Assembly (NCBI GenBank): GCA_017470935.1
Contig: JAFUXG010000059.1
Location: 62,001-126,000, forward strand
Direction: 5' to 3'
Length of the DNA stretch: 64,000 nucleotides
From: Lachnospiraceae bacterium
GTDB lineage: Bacteria; Bacillota; Clostridia; Lachnospirales; Lachnospiraceae
Shown here: positions 6,760 to 14,708 of the stretch, piece after piece
Numbering within the stretch: the stretch's first letter is position 1
How the letters are laid out: each line of letters begins with the position of its first letter
Notes under the pieces: generated by a model
Seen by the model: the letters and a program-made list of their open reading frames with translations, nothing else
What the model was told of the DNA's origin: nothing
Databases searched by the model: none
Program-made: the position numbers and the translations under genes

Positions 6760-7983
6760 TTACCATCTATCAAGTATATGGTTCACTATATAATTTCCAA
6801 TATACTCAATTTGAATATCCATATCATCAATCAGTTCAATAACACTTGAGCTCCAATGCCTAAAATTCAATTTTTCTCCTTTGCTATTTTCCATGAACGC
6901 CCAATATAGACCATTTTCTTTCTTGACATCCCGAAGCTGTAATGCCTCTGTTTTCCTGATACATTTATCACAAAATGTGCTATCTTTTTCCCGAATCATA
7001 TCTATATCAGCCCATTCCCATTCTTCATTATCCTTAACTATATCAAATTCAAAACCAAAGAATAATGAACCATAAGTAACAAGCACATATAGATAATATC
7101 TACACAATTCTTCCCCGAACTTCAAAGATTCTAATACAGTGTAAAACCCTGGATATGCTTTTCTTCTTTCAAAATAGAATCCATGAACTTCACTTTCAAT
7201 ATCTTCACAATAAGGACTGCATTTATACTTTGAATTAGATTCAATATATTCCATAAGTCCCGTCAGAAAGCGAACCACAACATCTTCAATTACAGTCTGA
7301 AGCTCCTTATGCAGTGATATAACAGCAAATGCCGATTCTGAATCATTAATTAAACCACTCATTTTATATTCGACTCCTTTATCTGTAATGTGCTTAACGG
7401 CTCCGATATACTGTTTTATAAATGAATACCTATATCCACCATATTCCGTGTATTCCAGACAAACTGACAGCCATTCAATAATATCTTTTTCGAAGCTTAT
7501 ACAGGTAAGATTGCTTATGTCCATTTTTCCCAAGCTTTGTGAAGTTGGTTCTCTGCCATCAAGTGTCAGATAATACAATCTATACTGCTTTCCTCTGCTA
7601 TTATAAAAACTATCATAACGCTCCAGCTGGTCAGGTCCATCCTCTGCACCTATTTTCATCTCAATAACAACAGCAAATTCAGATGATTCCATTACTATAT
7701 CAATTCTTCCATCATCAAAAGAGTGCTCCCTATATACTTTCCAGCTTTTATCTGCAATAAATGTTTCCGGTATCTTAAGCTGCCGTAAAAATGCCACAAG
7801 AAAACTGTCACTTCTATCTTTCTTTGATGGGGTATTCAGAAGATAAAATATTATTCTTGAATGAGTATGCGTTTCATCAAACTCACGATTCAGTGCATAT
7901 AATATATTGTTTTCTTCTGTATCAACAAGAGATTTTTCATATATCCTTTGTTTTGCCAATACCAGTAATTCTTTTGCATCCAT
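6760..7983 (-). CDS. PD-(D/E)XK nuclease superfamily protein (PDDEXK_4)
   Basis: A 407-residue protein of the PDDEXK_4 type. The N-terminal helix carries ALNREFDETHTHSRIIFYLL. The nuclease core reads DGRIDIVMESSEFAVVIEMK, giving the acidic D, the paired E-x-K and the following AEDGPDQLERY helix. The rest is a helical C-terminal domain without a recognised motif. The start at 7983 has AGAGAGAAAAG upstream; the longer frame lacks one. It lies 116 bases downstream of an AAA ATPase gene on the same strand. Such pairs are plausible defence or DNA-processing modules, but that role is inferred. Confidence 0.8.
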   Translation of the reverse strand: MDAKELLVLAKQRIYEKSLVDTEENNILYALNREFDETHTHSRIIFYLLNTPSKKDRSDSFLVAFLRQLKIPETFIADKSWKVYREHSFDDGRIDIVMESSEFAVVIEMKIGAEDGPDQLERYDSFYNSRGKQYRLYYLTLDGREPTSQSLGKMDISNLTCISFEKDIIEWLSVCLEYTEYGGYRYSFIKQYIGAVKHITDKGVEYKMSGLINDSESAFAVISLHKELQTVIEDVVVRFLTGLMEYIESNSKYKCSPYCEDIESEVHGFYFERRKAYPGFYTVLESLKFGEELCRYYLYVLVTYGSLFFGFEFDIVKDNEEWEWADIDMIREKDSTFCDKCIRKTEALQLRDVKKENGLYWAFMENSKGEKLNFRHWSSSVIELIDDMDIQIEYIGNYIVNHILDRW

Positions 7984-8099
7984 ATCTTTTCTCTCTGACT
8001 GATGAGGCATTTTGCCCATCAATCTTTAATTGAATTGGTTAAATAATACTTTTATTTTTTTCTTCTTTAAGCTTATAGGCTATAAGTATTACTAAAATG

Positions 8100-9143
8100 T
8101 CATATATTCTTCTCCACATACTCCTTGAATCTTGGAAGCCGCATCGATATCCGCCCTCTGACTGATCCGTCAATTATACCCTTTTCAATCAGTCTTTTTC
8201 TTGGTTCACTCCACTCATTATGTTTTTTCTTAGTCTGCTCAAGAAGTTCATTCACAGTCATGTTATCCTTTTGCACTATAAATGTCAGGAACCATTTTTC
8301 AGAAGCTCTAAGCTCACTCCATATCTTATCATACACCTTCTGGGATAATGCTTCATCAACCTGTGCCAGCACCATTTCAGAAATCTCCTTCTCTCCTGAC
8401 TCCCACATATATTTTCCAAATGCCTGATATGCAAATGCATACCCCTTCGTCATATTAGCAAGTTCAGCCGCAATATCATCACTTAATGAAAGTGTTCTCT
8501 TGTAATCTGCTTTGATGATAGCAATACTAAGGGGCTTCATTTCTATTCTGGTTGCTCTTAGAAAGAAGGTTAAGCCATCTGTATTCTCCACATCCTCAAT
8601 GTCCTCATATAGTCCTGCAACAATTAGAAAAATTGGTAAATCCTCTCGTATAAGTATCTGAAATTCCTGAATAAAGTCTACAATTGCATCAGTCTTTCTC
8701 ACCTCGTCGATTGCGACAAGAATTCGTTTCCCTTGTTTTTTTACCTCTTTCAAAATCTGATTAAGTGCCACATCAAGACTTGCCGCAGGACTTTTATCTG
8801 ATATAGATACGCCGATTCCAAATGCAGAAAGATTCATGCTTGCATCAATAAACTTCCTTAAAAATGATACTTCCGTATACAGATTAGCTACAAGATCATT
8901 GGTAATATCTGAATTGGATTTGAGATCCACCACAATCCAATTTTTATCATCCCTAAGCTCCTTTTCAATAGCTGTAAGCGTAACCGTTTTCCCTATTCCT
9001 CTTATACCCGTAAGCTTAAATGCCTGTTCATCAACAATCTCACTGCTTAATGTATCAACCATATCCTCGATCAATATATCTCTGCTTATATACTGACTAG
9101 GTATCTTTCCAAAGCTGATTGCATAAGGGTTTTTCTTCATCAT
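8100..9143 (-). CDS. AAA+ ATP-binding protein
   Basis: A 347-residue STAND/AAA_16-like ATPase. The Walker A is GIRGIGKT (about residue 47) and the Walker B is RILVAIDEV (about residue 142). After the ATPase core comes a C-terminal winged-helix-like part (LRASEKWFLTFIVQ, VNELLEQTKKKHNEW, RKRLIEKGIIDG). The start at 9143 is one of two adjacent ATGs behind TTGGAGG. The promoter region is a striking 10-bp array of TATAAT. Its neighbour is a PD-(D/E)XK protein. Function is not known; chromosome-borne singletons of this family are common in gut Firmicutes. Confidence 0.75.
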   Translation of the reverse strand: MMKKNPYAISFGKIPSQYISRDILIEDMVDTLSSEIVDEQAFKLTGIRGIGKTVTLTAIEKELRDDKNWIVVDLKSNSDITNDLVANLYTEVSFLRKFIDASMNLSAFGIGVSISDKSPAASLDVALNQILKEVKKQGKRILVAIDEVRKTDAIVDFIQEFQILIREDLPIFLIVAGLYEDIEDVENTDGLTFFLRATRIEMKPLSIAIIKADYKRTLSLSDDIAAELANMTKGYAFAYQAFGKYMWESGEKEISEMVLAQVDEALSQKVYDKIWSELRASEKWFLTFIVQKDNMTVNELLEQTKKKHNEWSEPRKRLIEKGIIDGSVRGRISMRLPRFKEYVEKNI

Positions 9144-9160
9144 ATATAATGCCTCCAACT

Positions 9161-9258
9161 TTATATAATATTTGAAAGATTTATATAATATCCTATAATT
9201 TTATATAATCTCATATAATTTTCTATAATCGTATATAATATTATAAAAGAAAATATAA
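9161..9258 (-). repeat. 10-bp-phased TATAAT array
   Basis: Plus-strand TATAAT hexamers start at 9164, 9184, 9194, 9204, 9214, 9224, 9234 and 9254, i.e. all in one 10-bp register (ATTATA in the gene direction). The array lies just upstream of the AAA ATPase ribosome site. One-helical-turn phasing places every copy on the same DNA face. It may be a cooperative regulator site, a curved DNA tract or a cluster of -10 elements. Confidence 0.75.
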
Positions 9259-9301
9259 TTCTATGCAAGCCAATATTTATAAAAACATACCCCATTTCCA
9301 C

Positions 9302-9343
9302 TACCGCAAAAGAGCTGTCCTCCGTATCAGTGGAACAGCTCTT
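9302..9343 (-). terminator. Hairpin resembling histidine kinase coding DNA
   Basis: AAGAGCTGT (9310-9318) pairs with ACAGCTCTT (9335-9343), with TTTT on the minus strand side, so it can terminate the RhuM/Doc transcript. The 42 bases 9302-9343 match 14520-14561, inside the histidine kinase gene, at 39 positions. It is either a relic of a kinase gene or a shared mobile hairpin. Confidence 0.6.
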
Positions 9344-9562
9344 ATTCTACATTTATAATATACATATTTACTTGTATATTTCAGTGTTTTGACCATACTG
9401 CTTATACTTAATATTATTCATATGGTATTCACATGTTTTTGAAATAATTACATATATTATACACCATTTATTTCAAGTATCGCCAAATTTTTGAAATAAG
9501 CATGATTCTTAGTTTAATGGTTATCTCAAATTTTGCGACAACCACTCCGAATACAATTCATA

Positions 9563-10495
9563 TTACTGCAAACAGTTCATAATAACCGTTACCATCATAT
9601 CCATCTCATCAGGCTTAGATTCTGCTATCATAATGGTAAGTGCCACAAGAGTATGGTCGTCAATAACTTTCTCTCCGTCCACAAACAATGCTCCGTTCTT
9701 ATCAAGAAAATATAAGAACATTGTTGCCGCTATCCTCTTGTTGCCATCAGAAAAACTATGATTCTTAGTTACAAAGTATAATAAATGTGCCGCCTTCTCC
9801 TCAAGTGACGGATACACATCCTTACCGCCAAATGACTGATATATATTACCTATACTTCCTTTGAATGAATCATCCTTCTCATTTCCAAACAGATCCGATT
9901 CATCACCAAATCTCATGCTTGCAATTACCTCACGGCATTCCTCATATGTCAAAACATAAGTTGCCTCATTGCCCTTCGGGCGCTTCATTGTCTGATGGTC
10001 ATAGTCATCAAGCATATTAAGGGCTTCACTATATTTTTCTATTACAGTTAAAACCTGTCTGCTATCAAGAGCATTCTCGGTACGCTTCATAATCCGTATC
10101 ACTTCTCCCAATTGTTTGATACGGTTATTATTAACTGCATAACCTTGTAATATGTATTGTCTAAGGACTGAATTAGCCCACTTACGAAATTCTACTCCAC
10201 GCTTTGATTTCACACGATAACCGACTGAGATAATAACATCAAGATTATAATATTTTACTGGTCTATCTGAATTTGCAATGTGCAAAATTTGCACATTGCT
10301 TTTTTCATCAAGCTCATCTTCTTTAAAAATGTTATTAATATGCTTTGTTATTACAGTACGGTCAACATTAAATAATTCTTTCATCTGCGCTTGCGTAAGC
10401 CAAACTGTTTCATTATCAATAGGAACCGATAATTTCACTTCATGATCTTCTGTTTCAAATAATACAATTTCATTATTCTCTGTTACTTTCTCCAT
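9563..10495 (-). CDS. RhuM-family protein with Fic/Doc domain
   Basis: A 310-residue protein. Residues about 1-140 are the virulence RhuM-like DNA-binding region (VWLTQAQMKELFNVDRTVIT, then YNLDVIISVGYRVKSKRGVE). Residues about 180-310 are a Fic fold whose active loop is HSFSDGNKRIAATMF. The HxFxDxNK pattern resembles Doc, a kinase of EF-Tu, more than AMP-transferring HPFxxGNGR enzymes; that activity is inferred. The start at 10495 has a strong AAGGAGG and overlaps the HTH gene by 23 bases. The pair resembles a toxin-antitoxin operon. Confidence 0.85.
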   Translation of the reverse strand: MEKVTENNEIVLFETEDHEVKLSVPIDNETVWLTQAQMKELFNVDRTVITKHINNIFKEDELDEKSNVQILHIANSDRPVKYYNLDVIISVGYRVKSKRGVEFRKWANSVLRQYILQGYAVNNNRIKQLGEVIRIMKRTENALDSRQVLTVIEKYSEALNMLDDYDHQTMKRPKGNEATYVLTYEECREVIASMRFGDESDLFGNEKDDSFKGSIGNIYQSFGGKDVYPSLEEKAAHLLYFVTKNHSFSDGNKRIAATMFLYFLDKNGALFVDGEKVIDDHTLVALTIMIAESKPDEMDMMVTVIMNCLQ

Positions 10496-10694
10496 CCGTA
10501 TCCTCCTTATTCTTCAATAATTTTTCTGCTTTGAGCTTATATGCGATAAGCCTTAACAGATAATCCGGCATCTTTCTGTTTCCAAGCTCCCAGTCCTGCA
10601 CAGTACGATAAGGTATCTCAAAATATTCACAAAACTGTGTCCTTGTCATTCCGCTGTCTGTTCTTAATTTGATCAAATAATCTCTGCTATCCAT
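10473..10694 (-). CDS. Small HTH (XRE-like) regulator, putative antitoxin
   Basis: A 73-residue protein that is almost entirely a helix-turn-helix: LRTDSGMTRTQFCEYFEIPY then RTVQDWELGNRKMPDYLL. A basic/acidic tail follows. AAGGAG precedes the ATG. It is translationally overlapped with the RhuM/Doc gene. A dyad sits exactly between the -35 and -10 boxes of its promoter, as expected for an autoregulating antitoxin. Neutralisation of the Doc-like partner is inferred from this arrangement. Confidence 0.8.
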   Translation of the reverse strand: MDSRDYLIKLRTDSGMTRTQFCEYFEIPYRTVQDWELGNRKMPDYLLRLIAYKLKAEKLLKNKEDTDGESNRE

Positions 10695-10716
10695 AATATC
10701 AACTCCTTATGCCAAA

Positions 10717-10745
10717 AATATACCATACGCACAGCGTATTGTCAA
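10717..10745 (-). promoter_or_regulatory. HTH-rhuM/doc promoter with operator
   Basis: Minus strand: TTGACA (10740-10745), 17 bases, TATATT (10717-10722). The spacer is nearly filled by ATACGC-TGT-GCGTAT (10725-10739), a perfect 6-3-6 dyad that would block polymerase when occupied. Confidence 0.85.
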
Positions 10746-10830
10746 TGGCATAATGTAATTAATTCTTATGCGTATAACATAATATAATTGATCCTTCTAA
10801 GCATCTTACGCACATCATAATAAAAATTTA

Positions 10831-10914
10831 GGCTCTGTCACAACCAATGTCATTAAGTTAAGAATGTATCTTTAAGTCTATGGTTCCTCATCCGCCATAA
10901 GTTGTGACAGAGCC
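10831..10914. mobile_element. MITE-like element with 14-bp terminal inverted repeats
   Basis: GGCTCTGTCACAAC (10831-10844) and GTTGTGACAGAGCC (10901-10914) bound an 84-bp element without a gene. The flanks AAAATTTA and TAAATTTA look like an 8-bp target duplication with one mismatch. Terminal GGCTCTxTGxCA-type repeats and 8-bp duplications are typical of ISL3-group elements. The symmetric flanks extend the stem to 21 bp, so a terminator role is also possible. Confidence 0.6.
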
Positions 10915-11001
10915 TAAATTTAACAATCCCCCCTTGCAATACAAGCTCTCAAATGATATAACAATCAAATATAGCAATCACAAAAAACCGAGGTGAAACC
11001 A

Positions 11002-11661
11002 ATGTCTCAAATACTTATAATAGATGATGATTCGCACATTAATGACATGCTTTCTGAAGCATTGCAAAATGAGGGCTACACCGTATCAAGAGCCTATTCC
11101 GGCACTGAAGCTGCCATGCTTTTATCAGGCTTAAGGCCTGATCTTATACTGCTCGACCTTATGCTCCCCGGACTAAGCGGTGAGGAGCTTCTTCCCACAA
11201 TTAAGGACATTCCCGTAATTGTCATAAGTGCCAAATGCGACATCTCCGACAAGGTAGAAATGCTGACGGTGGGTGCCTCCGACTACATCACCAAGCCATT
11301 TGATATGCGTGAGCTTCTTGCAAGAATAGCGGTACAGCTCCGCCGTAAAAATAACGACCGCACCGACATCATTGAAGCGGGCGGCATCACTCTCTATATT
11401 GACAGGCTCACTGCAATAATAAATGATACCGAAATCAGATTAACAAGAACAGAGTGCGCCATCCTCAAATTACTTATGCTTAATGCAGGCTCTCCCATTG
11501 GAAAGACTACCATACTTGAAAAAATATCCTACGACACACCCGACTGCACCGAGCGGTCTTTGAAACAGCATATCAGCAATATCCGTCATAAGCTGGGTGA
11601 GGCAAGCGGAAAGGATCATATTGAATCAGTATACGGTATCGGTTTCCGTCTGATAACCTGA
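11002..11661 (+). CDS. OmpR/PhoB-type response regulator
   Basis: A 219-residue two-component regulator. The receiver domain has the acidic pocket ILIIDDD, the phospho-acceptor aspartate in LILLDLMLPG, and the conserved Thr/Ser (VIVISAK) and Lys (YITKPFD). The C-terminal winged helix contains RLTRTECAILKLLMLN and the recognition region SLKQHISNIRHKLG. The ATG at 11002 follows GAGGTG. It heads an operon-like set with an ABC exporter and kinase, the layout of bacitracin/lantibiotic-sensing modules. Four phased TTGAC repeats ahead of the ABC genes are its likely binding sites. Confidence 0.9.
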   Translation: MSQILIIDDDSHINDMLSEALQNEGYTVSRAYSGTEAAMLLSGLRPDLILLDLMLPGLSGEELLPTIKDIPVIVISAKCDISDKVEMLTVGASDYITKPFDMRELLARIAVQLRRKNNDRTDIIEAGGITLYIDRLTAIINDTEIRLTRTECAILKLLMLNAGSPIGKTTILEKISYDTPDCTERSLKQHISNIRHKLGEASGKDHIESVYGIGFRLIT

Positions 11662-11813
11662 CAACATACTGTAACCGCATCTGGGAACCACAAATCCTGA
11701 TAACATACTATGACTGCATCGGAGAATCACAAATCCTGTCAACATACTGTAAACACATCAGAGAACCACAAATCCTGACAACATACTGTGACCGCATCGG
11801 AGAATCACAAATC
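11658..11813. repeat. Four tandem 39-bp repeats
   Basis: Units start at 11658, 11697, 11736 and 11775; each begins CTGxxAACATACT and ends with AACACAAATC-like sequence (consensus xCACAAATC). The first unit overlaps the response regulator stop codon. 39 bases is a multiple of three, but stops occur in the regulator frame, so it is intergenic. Copies differ at several positions, so this is an old or drifting array. Confidence 0.85.
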
Positions 11814-11852
11814 TTGACAAAATCTTGACTTTCTCTTGACCGGTTTCTTGAC
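11814..11852 (+). promoter_or_regulatory. Phased TTGAC repeats, probable response-regulator sites
   Basis: TTGAC occurs at 11814, 11825, 11836 and 11848, i.e. 11, 11 and 12 bases apart. OmpR-family regulators bind direct repeats at this spacing. The third or fourth copy can also serve as a -35 element (for example TTGACC at 11848, then a 17-base spacer and TATCTG). Confidence 0.65.
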
Positions 11853-12036
11853 CGCCATATTCTATACTGTTATCTGACAAAGCATTTTGCACACAGCAAA
11901 AACATCTATCTGCTATATAAAGATTGCAAGGATATTATACAAATACTTTTTATTATCAAAGGCTCTGCCAAAATATCAAAGGAAGTTTTAAAGCTGTATG
12001 AAAAATGCAATACAGAAACAGAAAGGAAACAATACT

Positions 12037-12951
12037 ATGGACTATGTTCTAAAAACAGCTAATCTAAGCAAACACTACAAGGACTTTAAGGCATTAGACA
12101 ATCTGACGATGCATGTGCCTAAGGGCTCCATCTACGGTTTTGTGGGGCGAAATGGTGCCGGCAAGACCACTCTCATCCGTCTGGTATGCGGTCTGCAGTC
12201 ACCCACAAGCGGAGATTATGAACTCTATGACATAAGTAACACAGATAAGGCAATCGCAGGATCCCGCAGAAGAATGGGTGCAGTTGTTGAAACACCATCC
12301 ATCTACCTTGACATGACCGCAGAGGATAATCTGAAACAGCAGTACCGCATTCTCGGACTTCCTAGCTTTGACGGGTTGCAGGAGCTTTTGAAGCTGGTGG
12401 GGCTTGAAAATACGGGAAAGAAGAAAGCAAAGAATTTCTCTCTGGGTATGCGCCAGCGATTGGGAATTGCCATCGCCCTTTGCGGCAGTCCCGACTTTCT
12501 TGTCCTTGACGAGCCTATCAACGGTCTCGATCCCCAGGGTATTATAGAAATCCGTGAGCTTATATTAAAGCTTAACCGTGAACATAAGATAACCGTACTT
12601 ATCTCCAGCCATATTCTTGATGAACTATCTAAGCTTGCCACCCATTACGGTTTCATAGACAGCGGCCGTATCGTCCGTGAAATGAGTGCCGAAGAGCTTG
12701 AAGATGCATGCCGTAAATGTATGCGCATAACCGTAACAAACATCCGGACTCTTTCCAGAGTGCTTGATGAAATGGAGCTTGAATACAAGATCATTGATGA
12801 CAGGACCGCCGACATTTACGCAAAGCCTAATATAACCAGGCTTTCCCTTACACTTGCCGATGAGGACTGCGAGATTATTTCTATCGAGGAGCATGATGAA
12901 AGTCTTGAGAGCTTCTATATCTCTCTTGTGGGAGGTGGTAAGAATGAGTAG
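12037..12951 (+). CDS. ABC exporter ATPase, BcrA/lantibiotic-immunity type
   Basis: A 304-residue nucleotide-binding subunit. The Walker A is GRNGAGKTT, the signature FSLGMRQRLG, the Walker B FLVLDEP and the switch histidine is in ISSHIL. A roughly 85-residue C-terminal extension is typical of the BcrA family. The ATG at 12037 follows AAAGGAA; an upstream in-frame ATG lacks a site. It overlaps the permease gene by 8 bases and lies between a response regulator and a histidine kinase. The likely role is expulsion of a membrane-active peptide antibiotic; the substrate is inferred. Confidence 0.9.
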   Translation: MDYVLKTANLSKHYKDFKALDNLTMHVPKGSIYGFVGRNGAGKTTLIRLVCGLQSPTSGDYELYDISNTDKAIAGSRRRMGAVVETPSIYLDMTAEDNLKQQYRILGLPSFDGLQELLKLVGLENTGKKKAKNFSLGMRQRLGIAIALCGSPDFLVLDEPINGLDPQGIIEIRELILKLNREHKITVLISSHILDELSKLATHYGFIDSGRIVREMSAEELEDACRKCMRITVTNIRTLSRVLDEMELEYKIIDDRTADIYAKPNITRLSLTLADEDCEIISIEEHDESLESFYISLVGGGKNE

Positions 12952-13807
12952 ACTGTTATCCGCAGGCTTTACCAAGCTTTTCAAAAGCAGTGTCTTTTAT
13001 GTATGCATGGCATTTATGGCGGGATTTCCTGCATTTGTTACATTAGTACGCTACACTGACCATCTAAGATACCCTGATTACTTTGTAGAACCTCTTGACG
13101 GCTTTCTGAATGCCGGTCTTCAGTTAATAGGAATCGTTATTGCCGTTCTCGCTTCGCTGTTCATAGGGCGTGAACACAGTGACGGAGCAATACGCAACAA
13201 GCTTATCATCGGGCACACCAGAGTATCAATATACCTGTCAAATCTTATTGTATGCATGGCAGGAAGCTTCATTTTACAGGGAATATATCTGCTTACAACA
13301 TATGCTTTAAGCAGAACATTTTTCGGACCATTTAGCATTACAAATGCTGATATAGTAAAAATGCAGTTACTTGGATTATGTGTTACTGCCGCCTATTCAG
13401 CCATATTCACACTTATCGCGATGCTCATACATCAGAGGTCTGCAGCTTCAGTCACTGCCCTGATAATTGCCATGGTGATATTTATAATAGGTATGACAGT
13501 GTATCAAGGTCTTGCTTCGGAGAAATTCACAAATTCTCCTGAAGACAGTGAAAGTGTCGATATTGCCGTTTCTAAAGATAATGAAATTATTGCTGATGAA
13601 AATGAATATCCTGAAAAATCTCTTACCGGAACAAAACGAAGCATTTACTTATTTCTGAATGACTACCTTCCATCGTGTCAGGCAGACCAGCTTGCCGAAT
13701 GCAGGGTTCCGGAACATGCAGTAAGGTTTATTGCTTACGACCTTGCTACAATCATTGTAACTGCTATATTAGGAATATTGATATTTCAACATCAGGACTT
13801 AAAATGA
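12944..13807 (+). CDS. ABC-2 family permease
   Basis: A 287-residue membrane subunit for the preceding ATPase. The ATG at 12944 has GGAGGTGG and overlaps the ATPase stop. Membrane segments are visible near residues 16-30, 60-77, 103-130, 150-175 and 182-200, with a final one at 265-282. A long hydrophilic, acidic loop (about residues 203-260) lies before the last helix. The arrangement fits BcrB/EcfA-like lantibiotic-resistance permeases. Functions together with the neighbouring two-component system. Confidence 0.85.
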   Translation: MSRLLSAGFTKLFKSSVFYVCMAFMAGFPAFVTLVRYTDHLRYPDYFVEPLDGFLNAGLQLIGIVIAVLASLFIGREHSDGAIRNKLIIGHTRVSIYLSNLIVCMAGSFILQGIYLLTTYALSRTFFGPFSITNADIVKMQLLGLCVTAAYSAIFTLIAMLIHQRSAASVTALIIAMVIFIIGMTVYQGLASEKFTNSPEDSESVDIAVSKDNEIIADENEYPEKSLTGTKRSIYLFLNDYLPSCQADQLAECRVPEHAVRFIAYDLATIIVTAILGILIFQHQDLK

Positions 13808-13836
13808 TATTATATTAGATAAAGGAGAGTTTTAGA

Positions 13837-14703
13837 ATGCTTTACGGTCTGTTGTGTGTGGTTATTATTATGTTATGTATCAGGATTTACCTTATGAAGA
13901 AATCTGCAAGGGAGATATCTACTGCATTTGCCAAAAGACTTGAAACTGATACCAACACTCTCATCGACATATCAAGCCGTGACAGGGATATGAGAAATCT
14001 TGCTGACAGTATCAATCACCAGCTTTCCAATCTCCGCAGGGAACATTTACGGTATTATCAAGGTGATAAGGAGCTTAAAAATGCCATCATCAACATTTCC
14101 CATGATCTGCGCACTCCCCTAACCGCAATCTGCGGATACCTTGATATGATGAAGTCTATGGATAAGCCGGAAGCTATAGAACGCTATCTTTCCATAATCG
14201 AAGAACGCACCCACAACATGAAGCTGCTAACCGAAGAGCTTTTCCAATACTCTGTCATTTTCTCCGATAATAAAAATGATAAAACCGGAGAGGTGCTTGT
14301 CAATCAGATACTTGAAAACAGCATTATTGGATATTACGGTGCATTCCACGAAAAGGGAATTACTCCTGAGGTTCATATTACAGAAAATGAGATCATCAGA
14401 AATCTTAATGAGGAAAACCTTTCCCGGGTATTTTCCAATCTGCTTAATAATGCACTGAAATACAGTGACGGAGATCTTATCATAACACTGTCCGATAACG
14501 GAGAGATCACCTTCTCTAATACTGCAAAAGAGCTGTCCACAGTATCAGTGGAACAGCTCTTTGACAGATTTTATACAGTTGAAGCCGCCAGAAATTCCAC
14601 AGGCCTAGGACTTTCCATTGCCCGTACCCTTATTGAGCGCATGGGCGGACGGATTACGGCTGAATATATCGACAACCGGCTTATTATTAGGATCATTCTA
14701 TAA
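13837..14703 (+). CDS. Sensor histidine kinase, one-TM type
   Basis: A 288-residue kinase with a single N-terminal membrane helix (about residues 2-18) and essentially no external sensor domain, like kinases that sense through a partner ABC transporter. The H-box is NISHDLRTPLTAI, the N-box NLLNNALKYS and the G-box STGLGLSIA. GGAGAG precedes the ATG. It is the last gene of the response-regulator/ABC unit. The codons for AKELSTVSVEQLF are nearly identical to the intergenic hairpin at 9302-9343. Confidence 0.9.
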   Translation: MLYGLLCVVIIMLCIRIYLMKKSAREISTAFAKRLETDTNTLIDISSRDRDMRNLADSINHQLSNLRREHLRYYQGDKELKNAIINISHDLRTPLTAICGYLDMMKSMDKPEAIERYLSIIEERTHNMKLLTEELFQYSVIFSDNKNDKTGEVLVNQILENSIIGYYGAFHEKGITPEVHITENEIIRNLNEENLSRVFSNLLNNALKYSDGDLIITLSDNGEITFSNTAKELSTVSVEQLFDRFYTVEAARNSTGLGLSIARTLIERMGGRITAEYIDNRLIIRIIL

Positions 14704-14708
14704 AACCC

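Noticed and set aside
11658..11813. 39-bp repeats considered as CRISPR or coding repeats
   Set aside because: Units are contiguous without spacers and contain stops in the upstream gene's frame.
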